Below are positions 1 through 10,773 of a DNA stretch of 64,000 nt, piece by piece. A program made the position numbers and the translations under genes. The DNA is from Saxidomus purpurata (taxonomy: Eukaryota > Mollusca > Bivalvia > Venerida > Veneridae), in contig JAFMSR010000017.1 of assembly GCA_022818135.1 (NCBI GenBank), forward strand, positions 15,673,966-15,737,965, written 5' to 3'. How positions within the stretch are numbered: position 1 is the first letter of the stretch; each line of letters starts with the position of its first letter. The notes under the pieces were generated by a model that saw only the letters and a program-made list of their open reading frames with translations, had not been told where the DNA came from and made no database searches.

Positions 1-925
1 AGACAACATACCTGTTTGGCATAAAAGCATTGTCTCTGATCAAGACAACATACCTGTTTGACCTAACATCATTGTTTGTGAACAAGACAACATACCTGTT
101 TGACATAATAGCATTGTCTCTGATCAAGACAACATACCTGTTTGACATAATAGCATTGTCTCTGAACAAGACAACATACCTGTTTGACATAATAGCATTG
201 TCTCTGAACAAGACAACATACCTGTTTGACATAATAGCATTGTCTGTGAACAAGACAACATACCTGTTTGACATAATAGCATTGTCTGTGAACAAGACAA
301 CATACCTGTATGACATAATAGCATTGTCTGTGAACAAGACAACATACCTGTTTGGCATAATAGCAATGTCTATGAACAAGACAACATACCTGTTTGGCAT
401 AGTAGCATTGTTTGGGAACAAGACAACATAGTATTACCGGTTTGGCGTAATAGCATTGTCTCTGAACAAGACAACATACTTATTTGGCATAGTAGCCTTG
501 TATGTGAACAAGAAAACATACCTGTTTGACGTAATGATAATAGCATTATGTGTGAACAAGAAAACATACCTATTTGACATAGTAGCATTGTATGTTAAAA
601 AAAAAACATACCTGCTTTACATAATAGCATTGTCTCTGAACAAAACAACAGACCTGTTTGACAGAATCACATCGTCCATGAACAGGACAACATACCACTT
701 TGACAGAACAACAATAACTTTGAAAAAAACTAAAACATTTCAATTTTACCGAACAATACTGTCTCTGAACAGGACAACATAATATTTTGACAGCACAACG
801 GTAACCGTTTTGCTCTCTGAACAAGACAGCACATCCTTTTGACCGAACAACTTCATCCATGAAGGGATAGTATACCACTTTGACAGAACAACATTCTCTT
901 TAATAAAACAACATACAGGTTTGGC
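1..925. repeat. 42-bp minisatellite, well conserved then decaying
   Basis: About twenty head-to-tail copies of a unit close to 'aacaagacaacatacctgtt' + 'tgacataatagcattgtctc' + 'tg' (42 bp). Copies are near identical from 1 to about 420. They then diverge (for example gaaaacatacc and frame-changing inserts near 430 and 535) and fade out by about 925. Because 42 is a multiple of three, open frames run through it on both strands, which mimics a 14-residue repeat protein. The array may extend left beyond the window. Confidence 0.93.
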
Positions 926-984
926 AGAGAAACACACTCCCCCCACAAAAAAAAAACAACTTTACACATTCCCTGCACGAGATT

Positions 985-1123
985 GGGGCAATTGAAATGT
1001 GTTCCTTATATCAAGAGTTTGTTATATCTAATAACGTTTTCATATGAAATAAAGAAAGAAACTAGGACAGAGACAATGAGTTCGTTATATCCGGAAATTC
1101 GTTATATACGGTGTTTACTGTAT
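985..1123. mobile_element. Decayed MITE with 'TTTACTGTA' end
   Basis: This stretch contains 'gttatatc' and 'ttcgttatatccggaaatt' motifs and ends in 'cggtgtttactgta'. The same motifs and end occur in the better copy at 27910-28096, which has both termini. The left terminus here is decayed. It appears to be a non-autonomous DNA transposon; pogo-like is a guess from the 'TACAGTAAA' end. Confidence 0.5.
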
Positions 1124-1303
1124 AGTACATTATTTGAACAAGACGACATTACAATGTACATGTAACAAAACAACACATCGTTTTAAAATTATAACTTTCC
1201 TCTTTTTTACATGATTGCATACTTTCATTTCAGGATATTTCAGTACATGTAATACGTTTACAACGTTTACAGTATTATTCATGAATATTATTATTAATTT
1301 CAG

Positions 1304-2165
1304 GACGGTAAAAAGCTTTGCAGAAAACTCTACTGTCCTCCGGGATATTTCAGACAGAAAAGACGGGCGATGTCTTTCAATGATCGAGACTTGGATAGTT
1401 GATAGAGTTGATATGAATCAAAAGTTAACTCCCCACCAGAGCATTCAAACAGATGATATAAGAAATTTCACAGTAACAATGATCAACAGCCCATGGCCAA
1501 AGAACTGGAAATTGGTGAGGTTATTTTACACCAGATCTGACGAAAACGATGAAAATGCCAGTTATTTAGTAGCGCATATGGTGAATACAAATCCACATGG
1601 CAAATTTGTTGCCAGTATTGCAATGATGAAAAAATACATGTCAAAAGTATGGTCCTTGAAGGTGAAAAATAAAACAATTGTACTAACCCCGGAAATATAC
1701 GAGCATACACTTCGACAACGTATCACCGTACACGGTATATACGGGTTCGAGCCAAGTTGGTATATGTATCGCGGGAATACATTTCATACTAATCTTTCAG
1801 CTATTGTTCTCCATGGTATTCACTTTGAGCAGAAATACCATACGAAAGGGACTCCATACATGTATTTGATCAAAACTTTTTTCTGTGAGCAGATCCAGCT
1901 TGAGAAAAACGACTACACTTTGCATGCTTTGGATATGGTTCTCTATTACAAGCCTGGGTCAAAATATTTCTACGATAGCGAATTTTCCTTTGTTACTGAT
2001 CAAAATGGCCGCAAACATCCACGAATATGCGTAGGTGACACGAAGTTCGGATATGATGATAACATAGACTCGCTTAGTCTTCAAACCACGTGTTCCTTAA
2101 AAGTTCTGGCTTTGTTTGTATTTTCCGTATTAGGTTCCACACGTTTCATCATGCAAGGTGGTTGA
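1304..2165 (+). CDS. Terminal exon of an unrecognised secreted or GPI-anchored protein
   Basis: The frame is open for more than 280 codons and ends at TGA 2163-2165, far longer than chance in DNA this AT-rich. A pyrimidine-rich 'attaatttcag' before 1304 is a good splice acceptor, so I read this as the last exon of a gene whose earlier exons lie further left or off the window. The open frame itself extends up to 1215, so the true boundary is uncertain. The protein has five N-glycosylation sequons (NST, NFT, NAS, NKT, NLS). It also has scattered cysteines (DGRCLS, TFFCEQ, PRICVG, QTTCSL) and a hydrophobic tail (KVLALFVFSVLG) close to the stop. This pattern suggests a lumenal or extracellular domain with a GPI-attachment tail or a short membrane anchor. 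I recognise no domain. A possible polyadenylation signal 'aataaa' lies near 2850. Confidence 0.62.
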
Positions 2166-3960
2166 TATAAAGCTCCACTCACCAATTAACCATAATAATG
2201 ATTCAGTTTGAACAGTTAATAATGATTGATTTGTCATCTTTGCGAGTATGTACCAAATCTATCACTTTAACATACTGCAACAATACAAGCTTACCTCGTA
2301 TTTCAAAAGTAATTTTTTTCTATTTCTTATTTCCGCGTTAAGGTCGTTTTGAACTTTTGAATCGGTGAAAAGGATTGGAATTCGCAAAGCTATCATCACC
2401 TATTCTTTGAACAACCTCCGGTAAATCATTTCGTGTATTATCTCCCTTTTCTCCGCGAAGACACCGTTGGACTCTACTTTCGGATACAAATTCCGGCAGT
2501 CAAAGGAGTTGAAAATAATCTGACCTTCGACGCGCGAAAATGTACCTTCGGACATTTGTTACATTATTCGACAATAATTGATAAAAAAACCCATAAAATG
2601 TACATTTTTGTCACCCTCTTTAAATGCAAAACTAATGATAAAAACTGATAGCTACTATATTTTACTCAACAGAAACATACTTTTTGCTTCAAAATCCTCC
2701 AAGACCATTACTATGGCAACAGCGATTTGAAATTATTCTTTTTTTTTTTTTTTCTCCCCCCCCCGATGAAAAAGGCGATCGTTGAAAGAGACATGAAAAG
2801 TTAACCAGATATGATATATATTTGAAAGAGTTATAATGTTGCAACCAAAAATAAATGATGCTGTTAGGAAATGATCCGGAGTTTATGCCCATGTAAATTA
2901 AAGTGAGTTTTGACGTCAAATTAGGGTATGTGACGTCATTTTTAGAGTGAACTATGACGCCTTAGGTATACTTTTTCAAAATGTTGTAGTTTTGTATGTA
3001 CTGAACGTAGGTAACGAAATTTTCCAATATTGATATTGAAATATTGTTTGTTCAAATATGCAAGAAAGCTAGATTCCAAGTATTTTGTCCGAAGGCCCAT
3101 TTTCCCATGTCGCTGGTCAATTATGTAGAAGATTTATTTGTTTTGAGGTTTAAACAATGTTTGCAATGCTACCCAAAACTGTGAATCAATAATTGAAATA
3201 GAACAGTACATGTACATTTTTCTAAATGCGTTTGAATAAATGTTAAAGCTGTTTTAGGCGTTGTATCTTGATTTCTTTGAATATGGTAAAGTCCTCTAAG
3301 TACAAAAAGGATATTTACATTCAGAACGAAAACAGGATTTCTACTTCTAGAATTTGTTTTATCAGTTGTACCCCCTCAGAGTATGCCGTCATCAGAAAAT
3401 GTTGCGTTTTGTTAGTTATTGTAAAACTCTATAAGAAGAGGACATAGTTAACTGTGAAACACGTCTACTTAGGTTTGCTTAAAACAAAATGCAGCTTAAA
3501 AAAATGCCGCCACGTTTACGTAACTAGACAAATAGTATCAAATATATAGAATTTACCGTTCTAGCTTGGCTATCAAAGGGGGGTCACTCTAGAACGTCTG
3601 TTTTCCTTTAAAATGTACAGGTTAAGGTAACAACCCTAAAATTGACTATTGAAACAGTATACCTTAATACAGTCACGCTGTTAATACAGTCACGCTGTTA
3701 ATCCAAAAAGATACAACGCAGCGCATCTTATTGTGTCCAGTATTTCGCAGCGCATCATACCGTGTCTAAAGCCTTGCACTGCAGGGCGCAGCAGCCTCGC
3801 TAATCAAAACAAATATAAAACGATGGAAGCAATTGAAATGCTGTTCTAAAGTAATTATAATAAAACGACGTACGCATTATTCGTAATGACCACCTGTGGA
3901 TTTCCGGTAAATTTATGCAGGTTTTAAGGTATTCATATACTTAAATGAAGCTCACATTAT
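2166..3960. other. No gene seen; probable 3' flank
   Basis: AT-rich sequence with no coding signal that I trust. It holds a T/C homopolymer tract at about 2738-2764 and two CRE-like sites, 'tgacgtca' at about 2911 and 2930. A short direct duplication, 'ttaatacagtcacgctg', occurs at about 3664-3700. Confidence 0.6.
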
Positions 3961-3972
3961 CATTTAGTATGG

Positions 3973-4480
3973 CAAACTTACAGTTTGCCCTACTTTCCAA
4001 TCCAATCAAATGGCCCTATTTCATTCAAAAAAGCTAATTGTATTCTCCATATTGACTCAATATCTCCAATATGAAAATAATTATTTCACTTATTTTTCCA
4101 ATAAGTGAGACTGTGACATCACTGAGCTAAGCTCCGCCCTTAATCTCTATATATTTCAATACAAATATTGTCCGTAGATGGGAAAACTGTAAGCCGGTTA
4201 TAGGTCCATATTACAGGAATAAACGAACTTACAGTTTGCCCTACTTTCCAATCCAATCAAATGCCCCTATTTCATTCAAAAAAGCTAATTGTATTCTCCA
4301 TATTGACTCAATATCTCCAATATGAAAATAATTATTTCACTTATTTTTCCAATAAGTGAGACTGTGACATCACTGAGCTAAGCTCCGCCCTTAATCTCTA
4401 TATATTTCAATACAAATATTGTCAGTAGATGGGAAAACTGTAAGCCGGTTATAGGTCCATATTACAGGAATAAACAAACT
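3973..4480. repeat. Tandem duplication, 251-bp period
   Basis: Two nearly identical direct copies run from 'aacttacagtttgccctac' (3975 and 4226) to 'cataTTACAGGAATAAAC'. They differ at only a few bases, for example atggccc/atgcccc and gtccgtag/gtcagtag, so the duplication is recent. The second copy runs directly into the hairpin at 4446-4550. Confidence 0.9.
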
Positions 4481-4550
4481 TATTGCATCGGTTCGCTGAC
4501 GCTCCCTCGCAATAAATTTGTTTATTCCTGTAATATAGACCTATAACCTA
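4446..4550. repeat. Long hairpin (40-bp arms) at end of the 251-bp repeat
   Basis: The left arm reads 'ggttataggtccatattaca' then 'ggaataaacaaacttattgc'. The right arm is its near-perfect reverse complement, beginning 'gcaataaatttgtttattcc'. The loop is about 22 bases (atcggttcgctgacgctccctc) and is GC-richer than its surroundings. This is probably the end of a foldback or DIRS-like element. The left arm is also the last part of the preceding tandem unit. Confidence 0.88.
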
Positions 4551-4989
4551 TACATATAGACAAGAACACGACATTTTCAAGATTTTAACATAATGTCCAT
4601 ATAAGCATGTTAATTGTTGAATATGTATAATTAATTATTCTATGCTAAAAGATGAAATAATGTGTTGAATCAGTGAAATAAAACCCATATCATCCACTCT
4701 TTGAGTGATATAGGTCTGCCGAAACTATTTTGTAATAACAAAGGGAGACAAATGTAATGATATGTAGCCTTCCAGTATTTACTAGTTGCCTCCCTTTGTT
4801 TCTTTAAATGGGCGTCTGCTTAATTTCAAAACATAATAAAAGTAGATCTAAATGAAGCTGAAATTAAGATGGATTAAAACCTAAATTATATGTTTTTGGA
4901 ATAAATTCAAGAAATTCATGAGGAGACTTTAAGTACACTTCTTTACACTGATTTTGGTGAATCTGCTGCCCTCTCTGGTGATGACGATG

Positions 4990-6097
4990 GAGCTTATGAA
5001 CAGTCATGAGGTAAATTTTGATGTAATAAGGACTCCTCAGGAAGCAGCAAACCAGGGTATATTTGTGGAGTCTTCTTCTACAGATGACATGCAATTCCTG
5101 GAAAACCAAGAGAAGAAAAATTAAAGGTGTTATTGACTGTGTAAAGTCGTTTATAGTCACAAAAAATGAGTACCGGAAAATCGAGTTCATACCCCTCACT
5201 CAGCTGAATGAGAACTTAATAGCATTTTTACTGTCTGCGAAGGAGAAGGATTGTGAGGAATACGAACCATGCACCCTGCAGAGTTTTGTATCATCCGTAG
5301 ACAGGTATTTGAAGGCAAAGTGATACAAAACAGCTTTACGTGACAGTACGGACTGTACAAAACAAGAGCAGTCCTAAAATGAAACAAAAACACCTAAACA
5401 CTTGGGAAAAGGGAAATAAACCTAAAGCTGCAGACCCGCTGGAAGACACTCATGTTGAAAAAAATGTATGACAGTGGAACACTTGGGGACAGTTGCCCTT
5501 GTGCATTAATTCACTTTCTTTAGCTAGTTTACACTATAAACTTCGGAATGAGAACAGACCAGGAAGTCCACAGTATGAGATGGGGATGTACAGTGCAAGA
5601 AAGACAGTATGGGGGAATATCTGGTATATGGAAAGACAAACAAAAACAAGGACTAGTGTTAATGTAAGAGACACAAGGTAATTACCACTTTAAATTAGTA
5701 TACTAGTACTTGTATTTGAAATAATAATGTATAATTTAAAAAATTAGATAAATTTCATATCAGTATCTGCACTATCAAAATGAATTGATAAAAGAACGAA
5801 AGAACGAATTAATACATTTTCCTCCTTTAGACCAACAAAACCAAGGGCCCATGCTGTTCCTGAAGCGGAAGAAAAGGATTATGTTCACATTCACAATAAG
5901 TTTGTTGGAATGCGCCCAGTTGAAATGTTGGACCCCGAGAGTCCTTTCTTTTTGTCCATTAATAACAAAACACCAACGCCCGGACAAAAATGGTACAAAA
6001 ACAGCCAATGGGTATAAATAAGTTATACGGAATAATGAAGGAAATGAAGGCAGATGCTGGGATTGAATGTGGAAAAAGAATAACACCGTACCGATAA
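4990..6097 (+). pseudogene. DUF3504 / Crypton tyrosine-recombinase-like pseudogene (ZMYM2/QRICH1/KCTD1-type domain)
   Basis: Several frames carry consecutive pieces of one protein resembling the DUF3504 domain found in ZMYM2-4, QRICH1 and KCTD1-like proteins, which derives from Crypton tyrosine recombinases. The pieces in order are: LLSAKEKDCEEYEPCTLQSF (about 5234-5293); NKPKAADPLEDTHVEK (about 5415-5463); YDSGTLGDSCPCALI (about 5467-5511); MERQTKTRT (about 5628-5654); LDPESPFFLSIN (about 5929-5964); and PMGINKLYGIMKEMKADAG (about 6004-6060). A TGA at 5321, an indel near 5412 and a one-base loss near 6002 break the frame. An intact-looking intron (GT 5678 to AG 5830, 153 bp) rejoins RDTR to PTKPRA in phase. 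The source gene or element therefore had introns, and this is not a processed copy. The recombinase H-x-x-R region is lost after KRITPY. No function is expected. Confidence 0.75.
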
Positions 6098-6530
6098 TAT
6101 TGATAGAAAATAAGTAAACATAATATTAAAAAAAGTAAAATCTGAATAAGAATGTACTCACGATACCACTTTACCGTCTTCTAATAACATAAAAATCTTC
6201 ACTTCTTTTGTTGTAGTTCAGTTCCAGTAATGAATGATGTTAAAAACCAGTCCGGCTAATCCATCTACATTGTAGGGTGAAAATAATAAAACACCACTAC
6301 ACTATTGAACGAAAGCTAACTTGAATTGGTCTAGCTCAAATTTCTTGTACTGATCTCCATCCACAATCAAAATCTTTATCGTGTTTTGTCCTACCAGTAG
6401 TTACATTTGGTGATAATGATACAATATAAATCCGGAAAAATAATCAACTGTTTTACATAGTTATGTAACTGGAATTGGTAAAACTCACAATTGATGAACT
6501 TCTTGTTGTTGTTTTTTTTTGTTTTCCTGA
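6098..6530. other. No gene seen
   Basis: AT-rich sequence after the recombinase-like pseudogene, with no open frame or repeat I can place. Confidence 0.5.
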
Positions 6531-6539
6531 ATATCAAAA

Positions 6540-6765
6540 CAACAAGAGGGCAAAGATGGTCCGATATTGCTCATCTGACACTGTACCATTGGCTAGAATA
6601 CTTAATGATTTTAACATAATTCGTAGAGGTCCTCCACCCCTGGGTAATGAATTGAACAAGCTTGGTAAATGCCCAATGGCAGTGCTACATGCTAAATATC
6701 TTAGCTCTAGGCTTTGTGGTTTCAGAGAAGAAGATTTTTTAAAGTTTTACTTCTCAATGAGATAT
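6540..6765 (-). repeat. Bivalve-type dispersed repeat ('CTCTTG' family), inverted copy
   Basis: Reading the reverse strand, 'aaaatcttcttctctgaaac' + 'cacaaagcctagagctaaga' and 'tagcatgtagca' match the core of the copy at 16433-17040. The end 'acaagagggcaaagatggtc' is the inverted family terminus. The 129-codon open frame at 6475-6864 is a by-product of this repeat. Confidence 0.72.
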
Positions 6766-6779
6766 ACTCCATATCCACT

Positions 6780-6999
6780 CAAAACAAACAAATATCCTCT
6801 ATGTAGCTCTGTTACATGTGTAATGGAACAAATGTTTGCAAAACTTTTATCATGTACACTTTGACATGATCTGTCAGACATTTGACAATAAAAAAGCAAA
6901 ACAAACAAATATCCTCTATATAGCTCTGTTTATCGAACAAACGTTTGCAAAACTTTTATCATGTACACTTTGACATGATATGTCAGACATTTGACAATA
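6780..6999. repeat. Tandem duplication, about 117-bp period
   Basis: 'aaaacaaacaaatatcctct' through 'tgtcagacatttgacaata' occurs twice (6780-6889 and 6897-6999). The second copy has a small deletion in the middle. Confidence 0.85.
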
Positions 7000-8730
7000 C
7001 AAAGGATAGTTTTCGAATATTTTTCATTGGGACAGGCTTCTTATTAAGACAAGAAAGACGGTGTTGGCACCAATTTCTGACGTGAAAATTGTGTCAAACT
7101 GTTTAAAGAATGCAAAAAAGTTTGGAATGTTCACTGCAAACACAGCCCACCTTGTAAATTGTTTACAGCATTTTATAAAATTAAACCCTTACCTTTTCTT
7201 TTTCGAAAAGTTAATTAAAATATAATGTTCATAAAGGTCTGTGAAACTGCAAAACTGAACTTCATTGACAACAACAGGATATATATGATTGCTTATTTAC
7301 TTTGCTGTCCTTGGCGCACTTGTTTATTTTAAGCTGCGAGTTTCCTATGTCTACGCTTCGATGACATGGTAAATGTGCTTAAATATATTTCTTATGGAAT
7401 TTAGTTTATAAACTCGTAACATGCTCACAATAAATGTGTCTACAGTAATAATTATAGGCCTTCTTAACATTTTAATTTTTCATGACGTCTGCGTAAACTC
7501 AAGTAATTTAGCATCGGTATCCACAATGTAAAGTTATGTGACAGCAATACTAATATTACATTGTACAAGTACAGCGACATACCGCCAATTAATATTTAAA
7601 GTCCCAGGATCACTTTGAAAGTACTGATACAGAAAACAAATTCCCTGATTAATGACATAACCATGTTCTATTAACTCTAAAACGATGTTGACGTTTTCCT
7701 TTCTTCACGAAAAAGAGTTGCCGGAATGCCTTTCTTTTTGTTTGCAATATCATTGAAATACATGTATACTGCTCTTAGTGCTCAATATTTCTTACGTGTT
7801 CTTATAAATAAAGGTTAATTCCGCTAATAAGACATCTTCCTTTGTTGAATTAAGCTAATTGTAACTGTTCCTGGGACCTTTTATATTATAGTAGTTCTCC
7901 TTTTTCAAGGAGACTCAAAACATTCAATGGAATGTCTAACACAATACAAAAATAATTGTAGTAAGAAAGTGAATGAAATATAATCAAACAGACACATTCT
8001 ACAAATGTATGTAATTGTAAAGCAAGATTAGTTTTGTTCAGTCTGCACAACAAACGCAACATTGAAGAAAGTATTTTTGTAACGAAACATGAAAACGTTT
8101 TGCCAGAGTCTTAAGATGTGGTCTCCATTAATCTGTGTTAAATGTATTCAATTTTGTAACAGTGGTATCCATGTTAAAATACTGTTTTTATCTTCGTGCA
8201 GCTGTTCAGAATGTGAACAATTATTGAGAAATTAAGTTAAGCGGGGTTTTGACCTTGAAAAAAAAAACCCCGCAATATTAAACTGTACAACTTGTAAAAA
8301 CTTTGCAAACTCTTGTTTTACATACAATTATCATTGCCATGTGAAATCATGTTAACTCCTCTTTATTCGCATTAGATTTTGAACATTTCTCTGTACAATA
8401 AGTCCCTTATATGTTTCTATTCACGTTCTATCTGTTCCATCAAACACATTTAAAACTAATCGATGGCAGGAATATGAGAAGTGACGGTAGAAAGTGCTGG
8501 AAAGCTTTCTATAGTTGTCATTATAACTGCTCAATAGAGCAATGGCTAGAATCAACAACACTAAATCAACGTAGAATTTTGAGAAAATCTGTTGAAACTG
8601 TTGGTTAGCTTTGTTTGACGGCACCGCTTCGCAATGTTTTATTGGAATTTTAGAAACGTCTGTAACGCTTTATAGTTTGTGACCGTATAATTTACTTGTT
8701 TAATTTATTTGTAAAATACAGAAATACTTC
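7000..8730. other. No gene seen
   Basis: AT-rich intergenic sequence. A short self-complementary 'gcggggttttgaccttgaaaaaaaaaaccccgc' hairpin lies at about 8241-8273. I found no coding, tRNA or transposase signal. Confidence 0.55.
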
Positions 8731-8733
8731 GTA

Positions 8734-9639
8734 GTACGGAAGCCCAATAGTGCCACTTTGTTTTTTTATAAATTGATTTTTTCAACAAAACTAAGATGAA
8801 AATTCAAGATACTAAGTTGAATATTTAAGAAACTAAGTTGAAAATTCAACATACTAAGTTGAATATTCAAAATACTAAGTTGAAGATTCAACTTACTAAG
8901 TTGAAAATTTAACTTACTAAGTTGAAAATTCAAGATACTAAGTACTAAAATCAGTAACTTGAATTTTCAACTAAGTAAGTTGAATTTTCAACTTAGTAAG
9001 TTGAATTTTCAACTTAGTATCTTGAATATTCAACTTAGTATCTTGAATTTTCAGCTTAGTAAGTTGAATTTTCAACTTTCTATCTTGAATTTTCAACTTA
9101 GTAGGTTGAATTTTCAACTTAGTATCGTGAATATTCAACTTAGTATGTTGAATTTTCATTTTTCAACTTACTATCTTGAATTTTCAACTTAGTAATTTTC
9201 AACTTAGTATCTTGAATATTTAACTTAGTAAGTTGAAGTTTCAACTTAGTATCTTGAATATTCAACTAAGTATCTTGAATTTTCAACTTTGTATCTTGAA
9301 TTTTCAATTTAGTATCTTGAATTTTCGACTTAGTAACTTTCAACTTAGTATCTTGAATTTTCAACTTAGTATCTTGAATTTTCAACTTAGTAAGTTGAAT
9401 TTTCATCTTAGTATCTTGAATATTCAACTTAGTAAGTTGAGTTTCCACTTAGTATCTTGAATATTCAACTTAGTAAGTTGAATTATCAACCTAGTATCTT
9501 GAATATTCAACTAAGTTTCTTGAATTTTCAACTTACTAGTATCTTAAATCTTCAACTTATTATCTTGAATTTTCAACTTAGTTATGTTGAAAAAATCAAT
9601 TAAAAAAACAAACAAAGTGGCACTATTGGGCTTCCGTAC
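8734..9639. mobile_element. Large foldback element with internal dyad minisatellite
   Basis: The ends are inverted repeats of about 53 bp. The left end (8734-8786) begins 'gtacggaagcccaatagtgc' and ends 'attgattttttcaac'. The right end (9586-9639) is its near-exact reverse complement. The interior is a tandem array of about 20-bp units of the type 'cttgaattttcaacttagta'. It is in one orientation at 8795-8945 and the opposite orientation from 8955 to 9585, so the whole element can fold into one long hairpin. The unit itself contains the dyad 'aagttgaattttcaactt'. There is no coding capacity, so it would be non-autonomous. Confidence 0.9.
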
Positions 9640-10190
9640 CATCAGGAATTTATACTGTAACATTTTTAATTATTTGATTGTCAATTTCAGAAAGTTCGAA
9701 GAACCTTTATGCCCATAGAAATGCTTGTGTAGGAAGACACCTTCACAGGTTCGTTACAACGTAAACCGAAAGATAAGATGAAGTTTGGAATCCCAGCTTG
9801 ATCTTGTTGCACTGAACTTAAGGTTAAACACAGTTGTAGTGGTGGTATACGATGTCCGTCTTTGCCATGTATTGTGAAGTAATGACCCCTTGCCTGCGAA
9901 AATTTCAAAATCACTATCGAGGTTCCTTATGTCCACTCTGTCAACCTTTAACACTTATGACAAGCTTGTTCATCTGTCTTTCTTGCAGAATGCAAAAATA
10001 TGCACCATGCAATATCACGGTGATGAAATTTCTTACCATAAATATGTTACATTTTTAACTATAATGGACAAAGTCCATAAAAGTTAGTAATGTTTTTGAA
10101 ACAAATATAGTAATAAAATATTATGTAATTTCCGCCGGTAAGATATCTTTCTTGGTAAGATAAAAACTGCCTTAGGTCATTATTACTATG
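9640..10190. other. No gene seen
   Basis: Short overlapping frames on both strands, none resembling a known protein. Ordinary AT-rich intergenic sequence. Confidence 0.5.
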
Positions 10191-10194
10191 GTAC

Positions 10195-10262
10195 AGGTTG
10201 GAATCGAGGTCTCGATCGTGCATTCTTGAAGAAAGCGCACAACCACTGAAGTACGAAGGCTT
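10195..10262 (-). repeat. tRNA-like SINE remnant
   Basis: On the reverse strand, an A-box-like 'ttcagtggttgtgcgc' is followed by a B-box-like 'gagacctcgattcc' at tRNA-like spacing. There is no convincing acceptor stem, so I read it as a SINE head or tRNA relic, not a tRNA gene. Confidence 0.45.
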
Positions 10263-10773
10263 GAAGCAAGTATTGGCTCTGGTATACTAGTATATATATA
10301 TATAAGGGTCTGAGGTTGTTAAACTGATTATGGGTCATTCACAAATAAAAAGTTTGAGGAGCCTAGAACCAACCGTTCTTCAGTTTTAACTACAGTTCAC
10401 CGTGGTCTTGACTTGCAATTGACTCAATATCAGGAGGTTCAATATCATAGTCGTCGTAATCATTCTACCTAGTGAGTTTGTGGAGTCTAGGCTTAACGGT
10501 TATTACATGAAAATTATTGATCGGAAACTATTTTATAGAAAAGGTCACCATGAACTTGACCTTTGACTAACTGACCTCATTTACAGATCATGACTTATTA
10601 GCCTATTAAATAAGATAGTCCTAGGATTAACCGTCAATCAGAAATTGATCAGAAACCAAGAACAACATATATTGAGATATAGTCTTGTTTCTGTACAACA
10701 TTCCAATAAAGCGACTTCTTAATAAACCGAGATATTTCGCGTTGCATGTTCTTCTTTAAAAATGCATTTATTT

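Noticed and set aside
30..431. 133-codon frame with a 14-residue repeat, plus antisense frames at 124-588
   Set aside because: Product of a 42-bp minisatellite without stops; open on both strands, no splice or start context.
6475..6864. 129-codon + strand open frame
   Set aside because: Lies on an inverted copy of the bivalve-type repeat and a tandem duplication; no protein similarity recognised.
8959..9460. Repeat-protein-like frames (NFQLSIL) on both strands
   Set aside because: Come from the 20-bp foldback minisatellite.
8795..9585. CRISPR-like array
   Set aside because: Units are contiguous, without spacers, in a eukaryotic foldback element.
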